From the NCBI GenBank assembly GCA_032719365.1, contig CM064875.1:21266566-21330565 (forward strand): a stretch of DNA of 64,000 bases. The letters run 5' to 3'. A program made the translations under genes and the position numbers. Every line of letters begins with the position of its first letter. Position 1 is the stretch's first letter. The stretch comes from Prinsepia uniflora. Taxonomy: Eukaryota; Streptophyta; Magnoliopsida; Rosales; Rosaceae. A model generated the notes under the pieces. That model worked only from the letters and a program-made list of their open reading frames with translations, was not told where the DNA came from and searched no databases. Below are positions 22,510-34,043 of this stretch, in pieces.

Positions 22510-25355
22510 TGTAACGCCCCGGACGTTCTGGAAATGTAATGATATAAAATATTAAATAAAATGACGTTTTTACCCTTGTGATTCGTATGGTCAATTTGCT
22601 GACTTTTTGATTAGGAGGTCGAACGGACGTTGAGCGATGACCGTGACGTAGTTCGGGACGTCACGAGTTCATAGACAGGTGGCACGTTCGATTCGGACGA
22701 ACATGGTGAAAGTTATGATGTTCGGAAGTTCAGGGGCATTATCGTAATTGGACATTATTAATGGAAAAAGTTGACTTTTTGTTTGACAATTGACATTCAT
22801 TTGACTCGAAGACCGTTATGTTCGTCTCGACACCCTGAGTACAACGACTAGCGGCACGCTTGAAACGGACGTCGGATGACCGAGTTACGGGTCACGGAAG
22901 TTGGAGGGCATTTTGGTAATTTTTTCCCTGAGGGCATTTTGGTCTTTTCACACGGGGTACTGTTCACCACCGTGGAAAAACAGAGTGTGCGGCCGTGGGT
23001 TGAGCGTGCAATTGTTTAAGGTTTGGTGGAGGGATCAGACACATTGTTTATGTTGTTTGAGGTAGTGGAAGCAGGATGAGTGGCTTTGGTGCACGGTTTG
23101 GGTAGTGTTCAGGGCACGGGAGAGCATGATTTGGCTATGGCTTCCATGTGCGTGGGGGACATTTTCAGAGAACCTCAGCTGGTCTCCCACGGGCTGTTGG
23201 CCACACTGATCGAATAATTGAGTATGGGAGTGGAGTGAGGATGGAGTTAGGGTCATTTTGATTCAATCTGGGGGATGAGACTGAGAGAACCGGGAGGAAC
23301 CAGTTGGAGGGAAAAATCCCATTCAATTTCTGGAGCCTGTTGATCGAAACCAAGGGCCGTGCTAGACTTCTGGGGCCACTACGAGCACAACCGTGCAAGA
23401 ATTGGAGGCGGAGGAGGACAGGTTGGTCGGGAACCTGAGTCTCAGTTTCAGAGGAAAACCAGTGCTGAGGACGACGACCTCCTGGTAACGGCGAGTTGAA
23501 TTGTTAGTGCCATTGTGTTCGTCTAAGTTTCCTTATGCTACTGGTGAAACTAATTTGGAAATGGAGTTAGTTTGGGTGAGTTCGGGGTGACGGCCCGTTC
23601 GTCTGTTCAAGTCTTGGTTGAATCGATTTAGGGACAGTCGAGGTTAATAATTAGTGGAGACCTGAAATTAATGGGTTAGAGAAGATAATAGGATTGAAAA
23701 CGGGAGGAATTGTTTGAGAATTGAGCTTGAACTGGTCGGGTTGAGTCGCGGGTAACAGACCCGTTTATCAGTCGATTCGGGTAAGAACGATGACACTGTA
23801 GCTTGGCGCGTGGCCTTCATGCGCAGCCACTTTGGGCGGCGCGTGACGACGCGTGTGGTGTCATCTCCGATCACGGTCAATATGGAAATTGTTCCTTTCA
23901 GTCCAATTAACATTTTACCTTTAGGATTCGAGTTGTTCGGGAGTCATTCGGGATTTCGGGAGTCCGGAAGATTAAGTCTTTAAGTTTATTTTCGCCGAAA
24001 AATCTGGGAAAATTAGGAAAAATCCTACGAGTTATTTTGGGATGTTTGTAACCCTTCTTGTACGTTTTTACAGGCTCGGACACTTCCGAAGCTACGGAGG
24101 AGCGCGTGGGACGCGATTGACGCGTCCTAAGACTGTGAGTGGACTTTTTGATTCCTAAATTGGGCATGCATGACTATTTTGCTTATTTATCTCATGGTTT
24201 TACATATGATTTTATGATGGTGATATGATACATCGGTTTTACGTGTTTTCACATTTTTCGAGATATTTATCGTATTTCACGCATTTCGAGGTTATGGTTT
24301 TTCGCTTATGCATGCGTGGTGATTTTGATGAAGTACCTGGATATGAATATGCATGTTTCGGATTTATGATGTTTGATCATATCGTGAAGTAATTTTCGGA
24401 AATTGCATGTGTTGGAATTTGCATGTGAATTCGGACATAAGTCCTGTTATGATGTGATATGTTTTCGGAATGATGTTGGAAAACGGTTTGTGATGAACCC
24501 TGGTTTATTGTGTTTAAAAACGGTTTTCGGTTTAAAGACCCGGTTAATGGTTGGATCTGGTTTTGGGTTTAAAGACCCGGTATGTTGATGACGGGGGCGG
24601 GCCCGAAAATTGGGTTTAAAGACCCGAATTGAGTTTAAAGACTCGTGAGTTTAAAGACTCGATTATTATGATACCCCCGAGGCCTATTGATCATGTTTTG
24701 AGTTTAAAGACTCGTTGATATCCCGGGAAGGCCTAATGTTGAGTTTAAAGACTCGGATGGATCCAACGGCATAATTGTGATTATTGATTTACGTTTTACT
24801 TGATTTGTGCAAATAATGTTTCAAAATGACGGTTTCTGGAATCTGGTATTATTAAATGGTTTTACATGAGTTATGACGATCCTTGTAACATTTTTCATGT
24901 GTTTCGGAAGAAGAGTTTTCAAAAGTTTAATACGCAAGTTTTGAATATTTGGTTATGCATGCGGATTACAAAACTGGAGGGCGAACCCGATTTCGGAAAA
25001 ACTGTTTTTCCTGCAAAACTTATGTTTCGGTCCACTCACACTTTGTTGTTTTAAATTCCCTCAGGTCGTGGTACAAGCGCGGGGGCAAGCGCCGAGGCAG
25101 AGGCGGAGGCATAAAGTTTTCCGTTGCGGAGTAGTTAGTTCACATAGTAGGATTTGTTCTTTAACCTGTTTTGTAATATTATGCTCTGTGAAACTGTGGA
25201 CTTGACGTCCAGTCGGATGTATTTGTTTAATCTCCCTGGTCTGACAATGGGTGTGTTGTAATATTAATTAGTTTTCCGGTCTTTTGGATTCGATTGTCAG
25301 ACGGGAGCAGGATGCTTCCCGATTATCGAGGCGATAATCGGGGTGGGTCCTGTCA
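22510..25355 (+). repeat. 3' LTR of the Tekay-type element
   Basis: 2,846 bp, about 99% identical to 15063-17909. Donor-like TGTGAGTGGAC lies at 24134-24144, GTCCACTCACA at 25030-25040 and acceptor-like CCCTCAG|GT with AG at 25063-25064. The acceptor differs from the 5' LTR (CTCTAG versus CTCAG), yet the AG is kept. The end hairpin is at 25318-25342. Confidence 0.95.
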
Positions 25356-25360
25356 CAGAA
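25356..25360. repeat. Target-site duplication CAGAA (right)
   Basis: It matches 15058-15062. Confidence 0.9.
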
Positions 25361-25576
25361 CCCCATCCCCAAATCCAAACAGAATCCCAGCCTCAACCAG
25401 AAGACCAACCTCAACTCCAGACCCAATCACAACCCCCTCCAACTATGCCAGACTTGTCTCAAATCACTGGATCTCCTCAACTACAAACACAGCCTACACC
25501 ATATCATTTTCTATTGACTGAACCCTCTTCTCGTAAGAAACTCAGGTTCAAATCTTTAGTAAGGAGGAAGAAGTAG
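25361..25576 (+). pseudogene. Mutator-like gene fragment, terminal part
   Basis: It continues the Gln/Pro-rich text cut at 15062 (TESQPQPEDQPQLQTQSQ) and ends PYHFLLTEPSSRKKLRFKSL then VRRKK and a TAG. The basic tail and Gln/Pro-rich linker fit the end of a MULE-type protein. 25577-25960 reads like its 3' untranslated region, with no domain. Confidence 0.5.
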
Positions 25577-25969
25577 CATCAACAATGAGGCATATAGTTT
25601 TGTAGGCTGGTTTGTGTATTCTGTTAGGTTAGGTGTTAACATCAAGTGCAAAACTGTTAGGTGTAGGCTGGTGGGTGCATGCTGATTGATGAATGTTTTG
25701 TTTGGTGTACTCGAATTTTTATGTCACGTTATACCTTGGACTACAACTATTGAATTTAATAGGACTACAACTTTTGTGTTTAATTACACCATGTAATAGA
25801 CAAAATGGCCTATTTATGCATTATTTGATAGTGTTATTATATCTCATTTGCTTCAATTGTTGTTTGTGCAATGAATTATGTTTTCACTTTCAAGTTCTCT
25901 TCCTTAAATATTTGAGGATTAGTTTAGTCACGTTCAATGCACCTGCAAGCTGTACTGCTATATTTTTGT

Positions 25970-26130
25970 GCCATTTTGCACCATGTACTACTAAGGGTGT
26001 ATTACTTTGCACCATGTACTACTAATTGTGTATCACACTGCACCTTGTACTAGCACTTATGTATCACATTGCACCTTGTACTACTACGGTATGTGTCACT
26101 TCGCACCATGTATTACCAAATTTACACCTT
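25970..26130 (+). repeat. Tandem repeat, about 35-bp unit, roughly five imperfect copies
   Basis: TTGCACCATGTACTACTAA then a variable GTGTATCAC block recurs with changes (CACCTTGTACTAGCA, CACCTTGTACTACTACGG, CACCATGTATTACC). On the minus strand near 27150-27112 the related text CACATTTTGCACCATGTACT occurs once more in inverted orientation, which could mark the ends of a Mutator-like element. Confidence 0.65.
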
Positions 26131-26139
26131 GTAACAGAT

Positions 26140-26290
26140 TGGTTGGCCTAATTTGACAAAACAATCCATAGAATTACATTACAAAAAATAACTATCGTTA
26201 CATTGTCAGAACAATCTATAGAATTACATTACAGAAAATAACTATCGTTACATCGCCAGAACAATCCATAGATTACATTCTCAGTACAAG
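26140..26290 (+). repeat. Tandem repeat, about 55-bp unit, 2.5 copies
   Basis: AACAATCCATAGAATTACAT, then ACA[A/G]AAAATAACTATCG and TTACAT, occurs twice and partly a third time. It directly follows the 35-bp array. Confidence 0.7.
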
Positions 26291-27640
26291 TCATGTTTTT
26301 ATCATCAGTTACAAAATTGGATTGTTAGGTAATCCCTAAACCTAAACTTCAGTCTTCTTAAATATCGCCATAGGTAATGCTACAATTAGGGCAACCCAAA
26401 GCTTCCAGGTATGATTGTCTTGCACTGATGACACATTTTAGGATCAAACCATTCCCAAAACTCACATTTGCTTTCCTGCATCAAAACAGACTTGATTGTC
26501 ATAAACTTACACATAATCCCAACAATTGAATGAAATTTGAACATCTTTCATCTAAAAGTTGAAGTACTAAACCTAATTTAGATTGTAGGGTTACCATATG
26601 AAAAAATTCTTGCTTATTCATCGAAATTTCAACAAAGAACACCATTTTTAGATTTTTCAATACCCTAGAACATGGACATACTTGGAATCTCCTCCTAAAA
26701 TGTCTGTCAGCTCACGAAGTCAAGATTTTACATTTATGTCCGCAATAGCAACGTCTACCTTCAATCTCCTCCATATCTTTTTCTTTGAAGGTCGAGTGGA
26801 TGCTTAGAGTCTTGTACTATCGCAAATAGGGTCGCGACGACGAGTGAAGGACATAAGGCAATGTCGAAGCCTGGGTTCACGTCGAAGCTTGAGGGAAGGA
26901 GGAACTGGGTCGCGTCGATTTAGGGTTTCTCAATTTGGGATTCAAAATTGAAAAGGCCAATTGTGAAGTTCCTTAATTACCCTTTTTCAATTTAATATAT
27001 TTTAATCCACGTATGTGCCACATAGATTTTTTTCATGATAAAAGGGAATGCAGTGACATAAAAAGAGCTGAGTGAAACTCGGCCGTTTGATGTTGTTAAG
27101 TGAGAGAATAAGGAGTACATGGTGCAAAATGTGACAAAAGTGCGAGTTCAGCATTCATTTAAGCCAAAAAACTTTATTTTTATTTATTTTCGTTTGCAAC
27201 TTGCCTAATGCTTATAACTCTCAACAGATTTGTTTGGTTTAATAAAGCTCTTCTGTAGAGTGGAGGAAAAAAGTGATCAACGGTTAAAAGATGTACTCCT
27301 CAACTGAGGTTGAAAGGCATAATGAAGTTAAACCAATAAAGAAACGATAACGGAAAATTTTCCAATAGCACAATCGAAGTATACATGATTTTTGCAATAT
27401 TAAACTTGTATCCCGATTAACTTTCTACCAGTACTTGTGTATTTACTCATAGTAATTGATAGAGGAATAGTTGACCAAGTAAAGAAGGAAAGAACTTGAT
27501 ATATCATGGATATTACTAGGCCGAAGAAGTGTGGTTGAGATAAGCAATAGTAAATGGTGCGAAATATAATTTTGTGAGATGTTGTCCCTGAAGCATAAAG
27601 TATAATATTGATGTCCACACCAACTATTGGAACTTGATTT
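26291..27640. other. Intergenic DNA, no gene seen
   Basis: 26740-26960 is locally GC-richer with GTCGCGACGACG words; the rest is AT-rich. No open frame with a recognisable domain. Confidence 0.4.
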
Positions 27641-27931
27641 TTGAATTTTTCAGTCAGGTTTCTGATTGCGCATCAGTGGAATAGCCTTCTAGGGAAACAA
27701 CGGTTTTGCAGATTGGATTTGTGTGCTATAGAAAAATTTGATGAAAGCTTTGAGATGGTGCCTAAAACTCTAGCCAAAAAGACTAGGCTTCTATATTCTA
27801 AACATGCATCAGGAGATACCAAAATTGGCTTTCAGTTGGATGAAGCCTTGAAGGAAAATTTGGCTGATGACTTGGAGGAACCCACAGTTGCAAAGATGTG
27901 TCAACTCTTAATATTTGGGATCTCCACTTAA
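27641..27931 (+). other. Unrecognised open frame of 96 codons
   Basis: It is a mixed, reasonably protein-like composition (KKTRLLYSKHASGDTKIGFQ then LDEALKENLADDLEEPTVAK), unlike the biased frames around it. No ATG context, splice partner or family could be recognised. It might be an exon fragment of a decayed gene. Kept only as a lead. Confidence 0.2.
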
Positions 27932-28499
27932 CTGTGTAAGCTGTTATGTCTTGGTGTTCTTGATGATTACCCACTAATAGAAAATTTATAAATAAAAATA
28001 AATAAAATACATAAAAGCTATGTTGATGACTAATATAAAGTCGATGCCAAAATTTAAGCCTATGTCCAAACGTGGGCCTACATTTGCGACAATGGATATG
28101 CTTCATCTATATGCATCCGAGTTTGAATCACCCTCTCCGCACTTTAAAGTACTTTAAGGTAGAATATCACAGTATTAGAAAGCATATTGCAAACCCTAGT
28201 GGTTTTTAATCTCTTTTAATCCTCATTAAGAAATTTGTTTACCAACAGTTTCACTATGTTGCAGACTATAATGGCAAAATCAGCAGGTGGCCCAAATAGG
28301 AGAGATCAGCCTGTAGGGATGGATGAGGACTAATTTTGTGTGTGACATTTAACGATCTTTCTTGCATTTCTACTCAGTGAAGGGATCGCTTGCTCCGTAA
28401 GGATACAAAAGCCATGTTTTACAAACAATTTTGTTTTAGACGAAAAAGAAATTGATTACAAATCATGCTTTGTGAATGTCTTTTTCATGTGACAATGGC
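27932..28499. other. Intergenic DNA, no gene seen
   Basis: Short AT-rich stretch. 28424-28475 resembles the very 3' end of the PNSB2-like gene (see findings). Confidence 0.35.
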
Positions 28500-29163
28500 C
28501 ATGTAGTCTTCCCTTTGTTGGGTTGTAGATTCAGATTCAAATGATGTGTATCTCGACCACGTGAAGGACTGGGTGCTATGCACCATCACCTCAATCCCCC
28601 TAGAGCTCGAGGATAGAACTGACACTTAACTAGTACAACGAGCAGTGTAGGTGAACGATCACGTGAAGGACTGGTATGCGGCCTGCAGATAGGTAATAGA
28701 TACTAGTGACTCCTAGGTGGGTTCTAACACTATCTCAATCTCATCAATGCCCACGGGACTCATATGCAATGTAATATGTGACACGATACATACAACTATG
28801 CATACTCACCATAACATATTATAGTATATCAGGCTAACTGGATAAGCATAGTAACCATTCATCACATTCATACAGCATAATTATCACATAATTAGTCATG
28901 CATTCTCAATCGTTATCAAATGTGCAAACATCGTAAAAAGTGCGAGTAATAAAAAATATAAAACCAGTTTTAGGGAAGGGGGTCCACTCACACTAGTTGA
29001 AGAGTCGAATAACAAGACAAATCAAACTCATTTCAAGCTCCCAACTAGGCTAACCTACGAAAACCCATTCATAAAAGGTCAAAATTATTTCCAAAACCAT
29101 TTTAAACGTTAAACTCCCTAATGGTGGTCCAAAACGGGCCTAGAATTGCTTAGTATGGACTCA

Positions 29164-29168
29164 CATAG
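29164..29168. repeat. Target-site duplication CATAG (left)
   Basis: It is identical to 32220-32224 and abuts TGTAACG of the solo LTR. Confidence 0.85.
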
Positions 29169-32100
29169 TGTAACGACCCGTCCCGAAAATTAGGGTTAAG
29201 ACAGTGGATAGTCAGGGATTAGTGAGCTTAATCGGTGCTTAGTTGGTTACGAGAGGTCCGTTGGCGTAGAATGACGATTTTGCCCCTAGTTTGGGCAAAA
29301 TGTTGATCTTTAGTTCGGGCGGTCAAATGGACATTAACTGATGACCGTGACGTAGTTTGGGACGTCACGAATCCGTAGACAGGTGGCACGCCCGATTCCG
29401 ACATCCGATGAGGAAGTTATGATGTTCGGAAGGTTGATGGCATTGCTGTAATTTGGTTAAACTAGGGGGAAAGAGTTGACTTTTGTGTAACAAGGTTTTG
29501 ACATGTTGACCTAGGACAGTTAGGTATATCTCGTCGTCCTGAATTCAACGACAGGCGGCACGTGTTCATCGAACCTAGGATGTGTACGATACGGGTCTAG
29601 AAAGGTAGTGGCATAATCGTAATTTTGGGTTAAAAGAGGGGCATTTTGGTCTTTTGCACCTGAGACTTGGTGCAGCCGGATTTGGACAAGTGTCCAGGGC
29701 AGAGAGGAGATTTTTGTGTGAGGCTTGAGAGGATTGTGACACGTGGGGTTTGTCTAGAGGTTTCTAGGGAGTGCACGGGTGTGTTCAAAATTGTGCAAGT
29801 GTGTGCCCGTGTGTGTGTTCGAACCAGAGAGAAACAGAGGAGGAAGCTTGAGAGAAAATTGGACGGTGGTCGTGGGTGTTTGTGTGTCCTGGTGAGGGAG
29901 TGAGTGACCAGAGATCGTGAGAGAGTTAGTGAGTGAGGTGAGGAGGTTGGGAGGTGTCGTGTTCGTGTGTGAGGAGGGTGTGAGGTTACAGAAAATAGAG
30001 AGGAGTTTGAGTGGTGGTGCTGTCGTGTAAGGGACCAATCGAGGCTGGTGGAGGTGTCCAGAGGACGGAGGTGGACTGGAGGAGTCGTGTTCTCATGACT
30101 GAGCTGACGGTGGTGGTTAGTGTACAGGTAATTCCTCATCTTCTTTTAATTGCTCTGTTTTGGCCGTGAACTTCAAACGGTGAATCGTGGGTTTTGAGTT
30201 TGAGTCAAGGGGTCTGGCAGGTGCTAAACGGTTCCCTAGGTCCCTAGGAAGCTGCTGGTTATGCAGCCGTGACGGGGGAGTAGGTGGTTGGACAGATTGT
30301 AAAACAGAGGTTTTGGGTGGTTTTGTTTCGAGTTAGGGACATTGAGAATTAGGCCGTGATGGAGTGTTTGGAGTAGGGGAATGGCTTGCTGGGTTGAGGA
30401 CGAAGAGAATGGTGGAGAGAGGGAATAAAACGGTGCAGGCAAGGCGGAGAACCAGCCACGCCGGTTCGAGTTGCAAAGACCGGTCTGAACCGGGTCGATC
30501 AGAGGTTGCTGGTGACACTGTTCACGCGTGGGTTTCACGCGCAGGAGCTTCCAGACGCGCGTGAGGGCTCGTGAAGGGTAGTTTGGGGAATTTTTCAACA
30601 TGACTTTTAAAGTATTCGATGTAACGAACATTTTGGCGCTGGTTTCGAGTCAATCGGACATCGACTCGATATGTTTCGGGCTGTCCGAAGGTTTTAGACC
30701 TCGGTTAAAAATAGTAAAAACTATGGGAAAATGTCGGGGCTTTAGTAGAAGCTTAATTAAGTAGGTAGTGACCTCGTTATTAGATGTGAACAGGTTCGGG
30801 GAAGCCGAGGAGAGCGGAATAGCCAGGAATGGCGTAAGTACGCGCGTATCGAGGCGACGGCGGAATGGTCTGTGAGTGGACTTTGCTTTCTAACTCTTGA
30901 AGCATGCATATATGTTTTTATATGTTTTCATATGTGATTCTATGATTTGATTATGACTTGTGATGGTTTATGGTTTTTGCACGTTTTTAGAGGAAATGAT
31001 GGTTTTCACGTTTTTACGAATTTTGATAAATATCGTGATTTGAACTAGTGAATTGATTTTGGGATGTTGAAATACGATTGGATTTCAAGGGAAGTAAAAG
31101 GATTTTGAAAAGTGTTTTCGGAAAAAAGTTTTCGGGCTTGAAGCCCAGTTCAAAAGTGGTTTTGAGAAACGTGATTTCGGGTTTTGGAATCGGAATTCCG
31201 GATGACGATTCGGGATTCGATTCTAGACTTGAAGTGGATTCCGGGTTTGGGTTCGGAATGGTTATTCCGGATGCCAGCTTACGGAATGATGGTTGCGGAC
31301 TCGGATCTGGAAAGGAAATGGGTATGATTCTGGATTTGGATTCGGAATGACGGTTCTGGATTCCGGAAGGGCTTCGGGCCAGTGATTTCGGATTCGGATT
31401 TGGATAAGGATTTAGAAATGGTTTTCAAACGGATTTGAATTGGATTTGCTAGATCTGGTTATTGGGTTTAAAGACCCGGATATTATGTTTGACGGGGGAT
31501 GGGCCCGGATTGGGTTTAAAGACCCGGATTGAGTTTAAAGACTCGGATATATTGATATTTCCCCTGTAGGCCTGTTGAGTTTAAAGACTCGGGAGTTTGA
31601 AGACTCGGATATTATTGAGGCCTGGATTGAGTTTAAAGACTCGGGAGTTTAAAGACTCGGATAGATCCAGCAGGTTCGGTGAATGGAAAAATGAGATGGT
31701 TTTCAACAAGGTTTTCTGATGTTTTGGGAAGTGGCCTGGATGAAATGGTTTTCGATGGTTTTGGGCTGAGGCCCGAGATTTGGAAAAATGAACTTGTGTT
31801 CGGTTTTCTTATATGGTTTGTTTAATCGGAATATTGAATGGTTTTATGATATGAAATTGATATGCATGCATTGGTCTTTAAAACGGAGCGTATAACTGTA
31901 TGTGTTTTCTGATAATTGTTTTTAAACTTAAACTTTATTTTTGTCCACTCACAGTCTTTTCGTGTTTTCGATACCCTCCAGGTTGTTGCGGTGCGGGCTG
32001 TTGGTCGAGAGAGACGGAGACATCATATGTAAGATCCACAGTAGACTCTGCGCACGCTGGGAAGTTCGGAAATTTTTGGGACGGACGGATCGGAAATCCC

Positions 32101-32219
32101 TTGTCCAACTTACGTGTCACACGGAGGTTAGACATCTGTTTGGCTCTCGTGTCATGCGTAAGTTAGACGGGAGCGGGGTTTAACCCTTAATCCCGGGGGA
32201 TTAGGGGTGGGCCCTGACA
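29169..32219 (+). mobile_element. Solo LTR, Tekay-type family related to the 15063 element
   Basis: 3,051 bp, TGTAACGACCCG...GGGCCCTGACA, with CATAG on both sides and no internal region. It shares the family landmarks: ACGT box near 29340-29390, TGTGAGTGGAC (30871-30881), seven mini-hairpins (31464-31658), GTCCACTCACA (31943-31953), acceptor-like CCCTCCAG|GT (AG at 31980-31981) and a hairpin before the end (about 32187-32207). It probably arose by recombination between the two LTRs of a complete insertion. Confidence 0.9.
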
Positions 32220-32224
32220 CATAG
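32220..32224. repeat. Target-site duplication CATAG (right)
   Basis: It matches 29164-29168. Confidence 0.85.
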
Positions 32225-32564
32225 ATCCTAAACTGCCCAATACCCAGGAATTCAGTGCTCTTACACTGTTAGGACCTAGAAAATAGCGCATATATGTTTC
32301 CGGGAGTCAAAAATCCGCTCTACTCACCTTTTTAGGGCTAGAAAACCATCTAAAACAATATAAAATGGCATGAAACAGTGCCCATGCGTCGACCTGGGTT
32401 CGGGAAAGTGGCTCACACGCCGCCATGCGCCGACAGGAGCCCACATGCGCTGGCCATGCACCCACACCCGCGTGCCACACGCCATGTGCGTGCGAGGCTA
32501 CATTAGTACATGCACGAGAATATTCAATGGAATATTCCATTAACGGTTGTTAGTTTGATTGTTA

Positions 32565-32612
32565 GTTTTGACGTTGACCAGCCGTTGACTAAGGGTGTTG
32601 ACCATTGACCAG
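32565..32612 (+). promoter_or_regulatory. Cluster of W-box-like TTGAC motifs
   Basis: Five TTGAC[C/T/G] words lie within about 48 bp, in the old LTR. W-boxes are WRKY-factor sites, and such clusters are common in stress-responsive LTRs. Function here is inferred. Confidence 0.35.
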
Positions 32613-34043
32613 TCGTCGCTAGAGCTCCGCCGTAGATAGCAGTTGGATTGCCACATTTATCTTAGTGTACGACGATTGGAAACTAGAAAATCTCACCAGA
32701 AAATCTAGTTTTTCGGTGAGGCTCAAATCTCTTAAATTTAGTCCAAATTCAACATCCAATGCCCTAAACCTATTCTACTATTCCTGAAGGTTATGCTTTT
32801 GAAGTTATTGGGTCGAAGTCATGCCTCTTGAGCTCAAAAAATCATCGAAAAGTTGCAGGTCCTATAGCTCCGACGACGTCCTTCGTCGTCAACTTGTGCT
32901 TGAATAATACATGCAAATACACAGTCTCACTTCTCTTAACAAAGCAAAAACACTAAAAGAGGTCCGAGATCGAGGGGTTACCTAGTTCGCTGCCTCGATT
33001 ATTGGGGATGGTTTTGGTTCTATGTTTTCTGGTGATGTTCCACCGTCGTGGTCCTCGTACAGAAATGCACATGAAAAAGGCATTAGAAAACATCAATGAC
33101 CTAACTAATAACATTAACCAAGCTTAGAAGGTCGTCCTTACCTCCCCCATACCACGAATCTAACGAATTGAAAGCTGGTCATGACCGGGTCAAAATCAAG
33201 TCATCCTCAATTCAACGTCTGTATGAGTGGGAGACTCGTTCCCTATGAGCTACGAGAATCACCGATTGGTTCAGGTGGTTCGCGAGGTGCCCAAGCGACT
33301 TTGAGGGCCACAAACAGATGTTCCAGTGGCCAAACATAGGAGGCATCGTGGTTGCAGGTTTGGGTAGTCGATGGGGAGGAGAAGATAGGATGATTTGACT
33401 TGAGCCCAAGCTACCCAAGCTCGATGATAATTCGCATGCGATGAGGGTGAAGGTATGGTTTGTGATTGAAGCATGACAATAAGTGTAGAAGGTGGTGTGG
33501 ATGATCGTCGTGGCTTCGGTCGAGGGACACCGAACACCAATTCAAAAGTGACAGAGACGAAGGCTCGAGTGGGTTCTTGTGACTTGGGTGTGTGTATGCT
33601 GATCTTAAAAGTTTAAGTGGGTCAGGTGCTTGGGCATGGACCAACTTACACATATTTTCAATTACCATTCTCTTGGGAAGACTTGGGCTAAGTCTTATTC
33701 CCTTGGGTCTCCTAAGATGAGCTTGGGTAAAAAATAAAGGCTTACAATCTCAATTGAGGAAATGCGAAGTTTGGGCCAATGGTACAATATGGCCTATTGT
33801 TTATTTCTATTTTGGGTCACCATAATTGGATTTGGTGAAATACATAGAACTAACTTAACAAGTTCCAACTTAGAGTTTAGGACTTCTAATTGAGCCTGGG
33901 CTAACTCGTGCTTAATAATGGTATTGGGCCCACATAGGAATCCATTCAACCATGCACACACCCAACGAGGCCCAACGACGCTCGTAGGGGGGAAAAGGTA
34001 ATTTTACATTTTTCGTTCCTAATTTTTGACATGGGATGTATCA

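Larger units (their letters stand above)
15063..25355 (+). mobile_element. Full-length Ty3/gypsy chromovirus (Tekay/Del type), non-autonomous
   Basis: The element is 10,293 bp: 5' LTR 15063-17909, tRNA-Met-type PBS, gag-pol 17981-22454 with C-terminal chromodomain, PPT, 3' LTR 22510-25355, TSD CAGAA on both sides. The two LTRs differ by roughly 27 changes in 2.85 kb by eye (about 1%), so insertion is recent; with a commonly used plant rate of 1.3e-8 per site per year this would be a few hundred thousand years. The gag-pol frame nevertheless has two in-frame stops, three 1-nt indels and a lost zinc-binding Cys, so this copy cannot make its own enzymes. It sits in a Mutator-like gene fragment. 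Confidence 0.95.
28500..34043 (-). mobile_element. Old Tekay-like LTR (minus strand), split by a solo LTR
   Basis: On the minus strand a PPT-like GACGAGGGTAGAT is followed by TGATACATCCC at 34043, the layout of a 3' LTR start. GTCCACTCACA at 28982-28992 is the minus-strand donor-like GTGAGTGGAC that all Tekay-type LTRs here share. The lower boundary (about 28500) is not fixed, since no PBS or clean end was found. The LTR is interrupted by 29169-32219. It is strongly diverged, hence older than the other LTRs. Confidence 0.5.

Noticed and set aside
29630..30139. Minus-strand Thr/Ser/His-rich frame of 169 codons
   Set aside because: It is composed of translated GTGTGT/GAGAG low-complexity sequence inside the solo LTR.
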